In this document: piece after piece, positions 6,841 to 11,435 of the stretch
How positions within the stretch are numbered: the first letter of the stretch is position 1
Layout: every line of letters starts with the position of its first letter
NCBI GenBank assembly: GCA_964468415.1
Contig: CAYXUS010000014.1
Location: forward strand, 1-11,435
Length of the DNA: 11,435 nucleotides
Direction of reading: 5' to 3'
DNA from: Caldithrix sp964468415
GTDB lineage: Bacteria > Calditrichota > Calditrichia > Calditrichales > Calditrichaceae
Made by a program: the position numbers and the translations under genes
Notes under the pieces: generated by a model
The model's input: the letters and a program-made list of their open reading frames with translations, nothing else
Database searches by the model: none
What the model was told of the DNA's origin: nothing

Positions 6841-7344
6841 TCACTCATCGAGCATACCTTCCAACACATGAACCGTCATGGTACGCTCCTTTAAATTAAC
6901 CGCTTTTACCACAGACTTAATGGCCGGAATCAACTTCTCCTTTTTGTCGGGAGTTTGCAGAACGTACACATCATTGGCCAAATAAGACCACACATCACTA
7001 ATTTGCCCCAGCATGCGGCCCTTTTCATCCACAACCGTCAATCCGATAAGGTCATGGATGTAATATTCATCCTCATGCAGAGGTGTTAGCTGGTCGGCCG
7101 TGATAAAGATGTATTTATTCCGCAGCGCTTCGGCCTGTTCCACATTATTTATTTCTGAAAATTTAATAAAAACAAACCTATCCGATAAGCGCGCTTCTTC
7201 GATCGAATAGGCTTGCTTTTGATTTTCCTGTTCGATAAAAACGGTCTTTAATTCTAAAAAGTGCTCGGGAAATGAAGTAATCACTTCTGCTTTCACCGAG
7301 CCTTTAATACCATGCGGTTTTAGAATTTTGCCGACAACAAACAT
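6841..7344 (-). CDS. rimM: ribosome maturation factor RimM
   Basis: Binds the head of the 30S subunit, through protein S19, during late assembly and 16S rRNA processing. The 167 residues match the family. The N-terminal RimM barrel contains the KILKPHGIKGSVK signature (6-18). The C-terminal PRC-barrel runs about 93-165 and includes the conserved NDVYVL (124-129) and LIPAIKSVVKAV (138-149). The gene starts 6 nt after the khpA stop. Its TGA at 6843-6841 directly precedes the trmD reading frame, so translation is probably coupled on both sides. The order khpA-rimM-trmD-rplS is conserved in many bacteria. Confidence 0.97.
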   Translation of the reverse strand: MFVVGKILKPHGIKGSVKAEVITSFPEHFLELKTVFIEQENQKQAYSIEEARLSDRFVFIKFSEINNVEQAEALRNKYIFITADQLTPLHEDEYYIHDLIGLTVVDEKGRMLGQISDVWSYLANDVYVLQTPDKKEKLIPAIKSVVKAVNLKERTMTVHVLEGMLDE

Positions 7345-7350
7345 TCTCGC

Positions 7351-7587
7351 TTATTCGAGAATTTCCAGAACGGCACGTTTGCCTTGTTTTGCAGAAGCTG
7401 CGGCCAAAAGCGTACGGATGGATTTAGCAGTTTGACCTCGTTTGCCGATCACTTTACCTAAATCGCCTTCACCAACGCGCAGTTCATATACCGTTACACG
7501 TTCACCTTCAACTTCCGTCACCTGAACTTCATCAGGTTTGTCAACCAGATGCTTGGCGATGAACTCGACGAAATTTTTCATATCCAC
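7351..7587 (-). CDS. khpA: KH-domain RNA-binding protein KhpA (YlqC family)
   Basis: Small cytoplasmic RNA-binding protein; in other bacteria KhpA works with KhpB and binds many transcripts, with effects on cell size and small-RNA function. The 78-residue protein is essentially a single KH domain. The GxxG loop GKRG lies at residues 48-51 inside GKVIGKRGQTAKSIR (44-58). The start is GTG at 7587 with GGAGGG 7 nt upstream; an ATG two codons later would be too far from that site at 13 nt. The location between rpsP and rimM is the classic one. A 92-nt gap with a possible terminator and promoter separates it from rpsP, so it may be transcribed both from the ffh promoter and independently. Confidence 0.95.
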   Translation of the reverse strand: MDMKNFVEFIAKHLVDKPDEVQVTEVEGERVTVYELRVGEGDLGKVIGKRGQTAKSIRTLLAAASAKQGKRAVLEILE

Positions 7588-7645
7588 AACACGTCCCTCC
7601 GTTTAGTAAACATTCACAACTGCAGTTAACTTTTATCTTTACAAT

Positions 7646-7674
7646 ATTATAGTAAGATTCCATCCAAAAAACAA
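7646..7674 (-). promoter_or_regulatory. candidate internal promoter for khpA-rimM-trmD-rplS
   Basis: On the minus strand TTGTTT (7674-7669) and a perfect TATAAT (7651-7646) are separated by 17 nt. The leader to the khpA start would be about 50 nt and holds a good ribosome site. The -35 box is only half-matching and overlaps the T-tract and stem of the adjacent terminator-like hairpin. Confidence 0.5.
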
Positions 7675-7691
7675 GAATTTTATGCTTCTTG
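7666..7691 (-). terminator. weak terminator or attenuator overlapping the rpsP stop
   Basis: On the minus strand CAAGAA (7691-7686) pairs with TTCTTG (7677-7672) across an 8-nt loop that contains the rpsP stop codon. Six T residues follow (7671-7666). The stem is AT-rich, so termination would be partial at best. A ribosome finishing rpsP would cover the hairpin, giving a possible translation-dependent effect on downstream transcription (inference). Confidence 0.4.
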
Positions 7692-8138
7692 CTTTTCTTC
7701 TGCCGCTTGTTCTGTTTCTGCTTGTGGAGCCGGTTCTTCTTTTACTTCGGGTTCCGGCTCGGCTTTTTTAGCCTTGGCCTGCTGGGCTTTTTGTGCTTCC
7801 AATCGTTTCTGACGTTCCAACTGGAGCACTTCCCATTTTTTGAATTCCTCGGTAATTTTGGCTTCGTCGGCGCCGTGTTTCATTAAATCCCATTTCAGCC
7901 AAATACCTTTTCTCCGCAACAAACTGCGTACCGTTTGCGTAGGCTGAGCGCCATTTTTAAGCCAATAGAACACCCGATCTTCTTTTACTTCTACCTGCAT
8001 CGGTTCTTGTAAAGGATTGTACGTTCCCAACGTTTCGATAAAACGTCCGTCACGAGGCGACCGGCTATCTGCTACCACGATCCGATAGTATGGTCTCTTT
8101 TTCCTTCCCATTCGACGTAATCTGATTCGAACTGCCAA
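7680..8138 (-). CDS. rpsP: 30S ribosomal protein S16 (bS16) with long acidic-alanine tail
   Basis: Structural protein of the small subunit body, needed for 30S assembly. The conserved core covers about residues 1-85 and opens with AVRIRLRRMGRKKRPYYRIV, then the DSRSPRDGRFIE segment and LGTYNPLQ. The start is TTG at 8138, giving 152 residues: GGAGG lies 8 nt upstream and the protein then begins exactly where S16 proteins begin. A longer frame from a TTG at 8153 would place the ribosome site inside the gene. Beyond the core is a charged helix (about 85-118) and then a low-complexity A/K/E/P/Q tail to the end. Bacterial S16 is usually about 80-90 residues, so the tail is a large addition; long tails also occur in Bacteroidota-type S16. 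It lies downstream of ffh and upstream of khpA. Confidence 0.96.
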   Translation of the reverse strand: MAVRIRLRRMGRKKRPYYRIVVADSRSPRDGRFIETLGTYNPLQEPMQVEVKEDRVFYWLKNGAQPTQTVRSLLRRKGIWLKWDLMKHGADEAKITEEFKKWEVLQLERQKRLEAQKAQQAKAKKAEPEPEVKEEPAPQAETEQAAEEKQEA

Positions 8139-8146
8139 AGTGTTAA

Positions 8147-8151
8147 CCTCC
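8147..8151 (-). promoter_or_regulatory. Shine-Dalgarno GGAGG that sets the rpsP TTG start
   Basis: GGAGG on the minus strand at 8151-8147 is 8 nt from the TTG at 8138-8136. The codon after TTG begins the canonical S16 N-terminus, so site and homology agree. It sits just past the ffh stop, in the 22-nt gap between the two genes. Confidence 0.8.
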
Positions 8152-8160
8152 AACTTTTTT

Positions 8161-9486
8161 CTAACCTATTCCTAAGGGCATTCCACCGAATCCCCGGAAC
8201 GATTTTTTGTTCATTTGTTTCATCATTTTTTTCATCTGATCAAACTGGCGCAAGAGTTGATTTACATCTTGCACCCTGGTGCCACTCCCCAGGGCAATGC
8301 GTTTACGGCGACTTCCGTTTAAAATTTTCGGATTGCGCCGTTCGGCTTTGGTCATGGAATTAATGATGGCTTCCACCCGGATGAGCTGCCGATCATCCAC
8401 CTGCACATTTTTTAATTGGCTTCCCACCCCGGGAATCATGCGTAAAATGGATTCCAAAGAACCCATCTTTTTAATTTGCTGCAACTGATCCAGAAAATCG
8501 TCCAGATCAAACTCGGCCTTGCGCAGCTTTTTCTCTAACTTTTCGGCCTTCTTTTTATCGACGACTTCCTGGGCCTTTTCCACCAGCGTAACCACATCGC
8601 CCATGCCCAAAATACGGGAGGCCATGCGGTCTGGATGGAATTGCTCGATGTCGTCCAACTTCTCGCCCACCCCGATAAACTTGATGGGCTTACCGGTAAT
8701 GGCTTTAATGGAAAGTGCCGCACCACCGCGCGCATCGCCGTCCATCTTTGTTAACACAACGCCGTCAAAGTTCAAACGTTCCGCAAATTGTTTGGCTGTG
8801 TTTACCGCATCCTGACCGGTCATGCCGTCGGCCACGAATAAAATTTCGTGGGGACGCACCCGACTTTTGATGCGCACCAGCTCTTCCATCATTTGCTCGT
8901 CGATGTGCAACCGACCGGCCGTATCCAGAATCACCGTGTCGCACATCTGCTTACGGGCGGCACTGATGGAATTAAAGGCAATCTTTACCGGATCGGAAGC
9001 GCCTTCTTCGTACACCGGCACATTAATGCTTTGACCCAATATTTTTAATTGCTGAATGGCTGCCGGGCGATACACATCGGCGGCCACTAACATGGGCTTG
9101 CGGTTTTTCTTTTGCAAATACCTGGCCAGCTTAGCGGCAAAGGTGGTTTTACCCGAACCCTGCAAGCCGGCTAACATGATAATCGTCGGGGGAATTCCCG
9201 CCTGACGAATGGTAGCCGTCGTGCCGCCCAACAAACGTACCAGCTCGTCGTTTACAATTTTAACGACCATCTGGCCCGGTGTTACGCTGCGTAACACCTC
9301 TTCGCCGACCGCTTTTTGCTTTATTTTTTCTACAAAGTCTTTGGCAACCTTGTAGTTAACATCCGCTTCTAACAATGCGCGCCGGATTTCTTTCAAAGAA
9401 TCTTCAATATTCTTTTCCGTTAGCTTCCCGTAGCCGCGCAGTCGTTTAAATGTCGATTCTAACTTCGATGTTAATTCTTCGAGCAT
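8161..9486 (-). CDS. ffh: signal recognition particle protein Ffh
   Basis: SRP54-type GTPase that, with the 4.5S RNA, binds signal sequences on translating ribosomes and delivers them to FtsY at the inner membrane. The 441-residue protein has the complete layout. The N-terminal helical domain is about 1-95. The GTPase domain carries the P-loop GLQGSGKT (107-114), DVYRPAA (137-143), DTAGR (188-192) and TKMDGDARGGAA (246-257). The C-terminal M domain runs from about 325 and includes the RNA-binding GSGTRVQDVN (400-409) and a methionine-rich tail. It starts at ATG 9486 with only a weak ribosome site. It is the first gene of the translation block, with a good promoter upstream and rpsP 22 nt downstream. 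I did not find an SRP RNA gene in the window. Confidence 0.98.
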   Translation of the reverse strand: MLEELTSKLESTFKRLRGYGKLTEKNIEDSLKEIRRALLEADVNYKVAKDFVEKIKQKAVGEEVLRSVTPGQMVVKIVNDELVRLLGGTTATIRQAGIPPTIIMLAGLQGSGKTTFAAKLARYLQKKNRKPMLVAADVYRPAAIQQLKILGQSINVPVYEEGASDPVKIAFNSISAARKQMCDTVILDTAGRLHIDEQMMEELVRIKSRVRPHEILFVADGMTGQDAVNTAKQFAERLNFDGVVLTKMDGDARGGAALSIKAITGKPIKFIGVGEKLDDIEQFHPDRMASRILGMGDVVTLVEKAQEVVDKKKAEKLEKKLRKAEFDLDDFLDQLQQIKKMGSLESILRMIPGVGSQLKNVQVDDRQLIRVEAIINSMTKAERRNPKILNGSRRKRIALGSGTRVQDVNQLLRQFDQMKKMMKQMNKKSFRGFGGMPLGIG

Positions 9487-9523
9487 AATTTACCGGCATC
9501 ATTCCATTTTATTATGACTGCCA

Positions 9524-9552
9524 AATGTAAATAATTTCTTTCTCTTTATCAA
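9524..9552 (-). promoter_or_regulatory. candidate promoter for the ffh-rpsP block
   Basis: On the minus strand TTGATA (9552-9547, five of six to the consensus) and TACATT (9529-9524) are separated by 17 nt. The leader to the ffh ATG would be about 31 nt. It lies in the 97-nt gap after rsmB, where no terminator is visible, so read-through from rsmB is also possible. Confidence 0.55.
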
Positions 9553-9583
9553 GCCCTATTACCCATTTCGGCGCAATATTTGC

Positions 9584-10921
9584 TTATTTTTTTCGCAATC
9601 GCGCAATAAAACTGCCATCCATCCCGTGCCGATGGGGGAAAATGCGCACAAAATTCCCCTGTATCATCGATGGCTCCGGTACAACCGGAGGCAGCACTTC
9701 GTAATCTTTCCCGTATTCTTCCAAAAAACTTTCGATGACATTTTCGTTTTCAAAGTAATCGATGGTGCAGGTGCTGTATATCAATAGTCCTCCTTTTTTT
9801 AGCTGTGCATGGGCGGCACGTAACAACTCTCTTTGAATACCGGAAAATTCGACAATTTCCTTGAACGAACGGCGCCACTTAATGTCCGGATGTTTGCGGA
9901 TAACACCCAATCCGCTGCACGGAGCATCAATCAGGATTCGATCAAACAATTTCCGAAAGGGCAAACGGCGGCCATCGGCCACCACATAACGGGCACCGCT
10001 TAAAAAAAGATGTTGCACATTTTCTTTGACTTTTCGCAGGCGCCCCGCATCTACATCCATTGCCAGCAAAAATGCTTTTTCCGGTGCCTGTTGCAGCATG
10101 TTTACGTATTTTCCGCCCGGCGCGGCACACATATCCAGCACGGTCCGTCCCTTTTCCAATTCCATTTGCTTAACCACCAGGGCCGCACTCTCGTCCTGCA
10201 CCACGCAATATCCTTTTTCGAACCAGCGGTGGCGTAAAAAAGGTTGAATGTCTTTCACGCGAATCACATTGGCATCGAACGTGGTTTCATGGAAAGGCAC
10301 ATTTTCTTTCAGCAAAAGCTTTTTGAATTTTTGCGCACTGATTTTTTGCGTGTTAATGCGAATGTCAAAATCGGGCGGTTCGTTCAAGGCGGCACACAAG
10401 GCTTCGGTTTCCTGCTCGCCCCAAAAACCGATCCAGCGTTTGATCATCCATTGAGGAAATGAATAGCGGATGCTCAGGCGTTCGACGGGATCGTCGATTT
10501 TCTCTTCCGGCTTTAATGTGTCGGCTTGCCGCAGGTAGGAACGTAAAAGTCCGTTGAGAATTTTGGCCTGCAAGCCGCTGACTTTCTTTTTGGCCAAATT
10601 CACGTATTCGTTTAACGTGGCGTGGGCCGGAATGGCCGAGAGAAAGATTAATTCATAAAGTGCCAGTCGCAGCAATATTTTGAATTTGAGAAGCAACTTT
10701 TTGTAGCGCCCTTTGTACAATTGCGCACCGATCCAGTCCAGATACAAGCGATGGCGCACAACGCCGGAAACCAGATTTTTGAAAAAGCGCCGCTCGCGAG
10801 AACTCAATTCGTTTTGCCGCAGGGCACGTTCGCTCAAATCGTCCAGCCGATCAAACGTTTTTTCGAATTTGAACAGAACCTCGTAGGCCAGAGCCCGGGC
10901 CGATTTTATTTTTTGGGTCAT
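9584..10921 (-). CDS. rsmB: 16S rRNA (cytosine-967-C5)-methyltransferase
   Basis: AdoMet-dependent RNA methyltransferase that makes m5C at position 967 (E. coli numbering) of 16S rRNA. The 445-residue protein has the two-part RsmB layout. A NusB-like helical RNA-binding domain spans about residues 1-135, followed by a Rossmann-type methyltransferase domain. Motifs seen are DMCAAPGGK (263-271, AdoMet binding), DAPCSGLG (332-339, Cys335) and STCT (383-386, Cys385, the expected nucleophile). The NusB domain separates it from the related RsmF and NOL1-type enzymes. It starts at ATG 10921 with only a weak GAAAAG ahead. A promoter candidate lies about 40 nt upstream, beyond which the sequence is repeat-rich. 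Its neighbours are also ribosome-biogenesis genes. Confidence 0.96.
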   Translation of the reverse strand: MTQKIKSARALAYEVLFKFEKTFDRLDDLSERALRQNELSSRERRFFKNLVSGVVRHRLYLDWIGAQLYKGRYKKLLLKFKILLRLALYELIFLSAIPAHATLNEYVNLAKKKVSGLQAKILNGLLRSYLRQADTLKPEEKIDDPVERLSIRYSFPQWMIKRWIGFWGEQETEALCAALNEPPDFDIRINTQKISAQKFKKLLLKENVPFHETTFDANVIRVKDIQPFLRHRWFEKGYCVVQDESAALVVKQMELEKGRTVLDMCAAPGGKYVNMLQQAPEKAFLLAMDVDAGRLRKVKENVQHLFLSGARYVVADGRRLPFRKLFDRILIDAPCSGLGVIRKHPDIKWRRSFKEIVEFSGIQRELLRAAHAQLKKGGLLIYSTCTIDYFENENVIESFLEEYGKDYEVLPPVVPEPSMIQGNFVRIFPHRHGMDGSFIARLRKK

Positions 10922-10959
10922 CTTTTCGAATTTCTCTTTTTTTTACCAAAAGGAGCCCA

Positions 10960-10988
10960 AAAATAACAAAGAAAAGGCAAAATGACAA
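10960..10988 (-). promoter_or_regulatory. candidate promoter for rsmB
   Basis: On the minus strand TTGTCA (10988-10983) and TATTTT (10965-10960) are separated by 17 nt, with about 31 nt of leader to the rsmB ATG. This is the same geometry as the ffh promoter candidate, which supports both. The start lies at the edge of the repeat-rich gap. Confidence 0.5.
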
Positions 10989-11040
10989 GCGAAGCATGAA
11001 AACAAAAATCGGATTAAGGCCACGGGCTGCACAGGGGAAT

Positions 11041-11066
11041 GAAAAAGGAAAAAGGAAAAAAGAAAA
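11041..11066. repeat. purine tract, short G-A repeats
   Basis: Twenty-six bases made only of A and G on the plus strand, with the unit GAAAAAG recurring. On the minus strand this is a pyrimidine tract upstream of rsmB. It may be simple low-complexity sequence; no function can be assigned. Confidence 0.6.
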
Positions 11067-11067
11067 C

Positions 11068-11097
11068 GCCGGTTGCCGAGTAGTCTCGGCCTGCCGG
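11068..11097. repeat. GC-rich inverted repeat (hairpin)
   Basis: GCCGAG (11075-11080) and CTCGGC (11085-11090) form a perfect 6-bp stem around TAGT. CCGG on both outer sides (11068-11071 and 11094-11097) can extend it across a small internal loop. No T-tract follows on either strand, so it does not look like a terminator. Confidence 0.7.
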
Positions 11098-11161
11098 GAC
11101 GTATCGAGGCACCGCTTCCCCTTAACCCTTTCCCCGGCCACCGAAGCACCGAATAACGAAT

Positions 11162-11193
11162 AACCATTTAACCAATCAACCATTCAACTAATT
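11162..11193. repeat. 8-bp tandem repeat array, four copies
   Basis: Four head-to-tail octamers on the plus strand: AACCATTT, AACCAATC, AACCATTC, AACTAATT. The consensus is AACCAWTC. The same unit recurs at 11280-11303, on the other side of the CGCAGA palindrome. Confidence 0.8.
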
Positions 11194-11200
11194 TATTTCT

Positions 11201-11263
11201 CGCAGATTTCGCAGATGTTCGCAGAAAAAAAATCTGCGCCAATCCGCGTGATCTGCGCGCAGA
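11201..11263. repeat. CGCAGA-rich long imperfect palindrome
   Basis: Two 25-base arms (11201-11225 and 11233-11257) are inverted copies matching at 19 of 25 positions, separated by seven A residues. Each arm carries the hexamer CGCAGA or its complement at both ends; the left arm has a third copy in its middle. A perfect 12-base palindrome, TCTGCG-CGCAGA, follows at 11252-11263. As RNA or single-stranded DNA it would fold into a long hairpin. Confidence 0.85.
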
Positions 11264-11279
11264 ATGAAACTCCACCGTA

Positions 11280-11303
11280 AACCATTCAACGAATCAACCA
11301 ATA
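11280..11303. repeat. 8-bp tandem repeat array, three copies
   Basis: Three head-to-tail octamers on the plus strand: AACCATTC, AACGAATC, AACCAATA. They match the unit of the array at 11162-11193, so the palindrome sits between two stretches of the same microsatellite. Confidence 0.8.
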
Positions 11304-11312
11304 TCCGCCCCA

Positions 11313-11435
11313 AAATCCCGGAGGGATTTCTGAAAATAGCCCCCAAATTCATTGGGCCTGGGATGGGAATCCCACAAATGTAAAAATGTCCCGTAGGGAC
11401 ATTTGATGGTGGTGGAGAACAGCCGTCCTTACGGG
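11313..11435. repeat. cluster of short hairpins, probably a dispersed repeat element
   Basis: Several stems occur in a row. AAATCCC-GGA-GGGATTT (11313-11329) has 7 bp. CCCAA with TTGGG (11342-11356) has 5 bp. TGGGA with TCCCA (11359-11374) has 5 bp. A perfect 9-bp stem with loop GTA joins 11384-11392 to 11396-11404. CCGT with ACGG (11423-11434) runs to the window edge. The first and fourth share the core CCCGKAGGGA and look like relatives. From memory, similar hairpin blocks are scattered through genomes of related bacteria; this was not checked. The element continues outside the window. Confidence 0.7.

Larger units (their letters stand above)
10922..11435. other. 514-base gene-free, repeat-rich region
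   Basis: No reading frame here looks like a protein; the few open frames cross repeats and differ in composition from the neighbouring genes. Its contents, from the rsmB side, are the rsmB promoter, a purine-rich tract (11041-11066), a GC-rich hairpin (11068-11097), an 8-bp tandem array (11162-11193), a CGCAGA palindrome (11201-11263), a second 8-bp array (11280-11303) and a group of hairpins running off the right edge (11313-11435). This looks like a mosaic of dispersed repeats, not a single gene. Confidence 0.8.

Noticed and set aside
8519..8815. 98-residue plus-strand frame inside ffh
   Set aside because: It lies entirely opposite the conserved GTPase domain of Ffh and has no recognisable features of its own.
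10851..11183. Open frames on the minus strand running from the repeat region into rsmB (110 and 74 residues)
   Set aside because: They overlap the rsmB start in other frames or cross the octamer and purine repeats. Their predicted sequence is the translation of repeats and has no domain or ribosome site.
11162..11303. Possible CRISPR array
   Set aside because: The repeated unit is only 8 bases and directly tandem, without unique spacers, and no cas gene is near.
10922..11435. SRP RNA, tRNA or other known RNA gene near ffh and rsmB
   Set aside because: I looked for the SRP tetraloop core and for tRNA T-arm patterns in the gaps and saw none. The folded sequences here are repeat hairpins.

Overview
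This window looks like a chromosomal housekeeping segment of a bacterium from the Fibrobacteres-Chlorobi-Bacteroidetes neighbourhood, most likely Calditrichota-like or another uncultured relative. This is inferred and was not tested by any search. Two observations support it. The 565-residue lipoprotein has the layout of the Ig-like (Big_5) envelope lipoproteins typical of that supergroup. Several genes also carry strong Shine-Dalgarno sites (GGAGG/AAGGAG) and promoters resemble TTGACA/TATAAT, which argues against Bacteroidota proper. GTG and TTG starts are frequent. All 13 genes I accept lie on the minus strand, so transcription runs from the right end to the left end.

Right to left: (1) 11435-10922 is a 514-base gene-free stretch packed with short repeats and hairpins: two arrays of an 8-bp tandem repeat flanking a CGCAGA palindrome, and two look-alike hairpins near the edge. 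(2) rsmB (10921-9584) follows a plausible promoter. (3) A translation block follows, with its own promoter: ffh, rpsP, khpA, rimM, trmD, rplS (9486-5768). It ends in a clear intrinsic terminator at 5757-5734. A weak terminator-like hairpin and a second promoter with a perfect TATAAT lie between rpsP and khpA. (4) A second cluster (5557-170) begins after a 210-base gap: Ig-like lipoprotein, dapF, TPR lipoprotein, manC, a 110-residue unknown and a PilZ-domain protein.

The first block serves ribosome and membrane-targeting biogenesis: SRP GTPase, two ribosomal proteins, two RNA-modification enzymes, a 16S maturation factor and a KH RNA-binding protein. The second mixes cell-envelope functions: two lipoproteins, meso-diaminopimelate for peptidoglycan and lysine, and GDP-mannose for surface polysaccharide. 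A putative c-di-GMP receptor closes it. No phage, CRISPR, insertion sequence, tRNA or rRNA was seen, and I find no strong case for a new multi-gene system. The most interesting items are the repeat mosaic, the rpsP-khpA junction, a glycine-to-serine change in the TrmD cofactor loop, and start-site corrections for rpsP and the PilZ gene.
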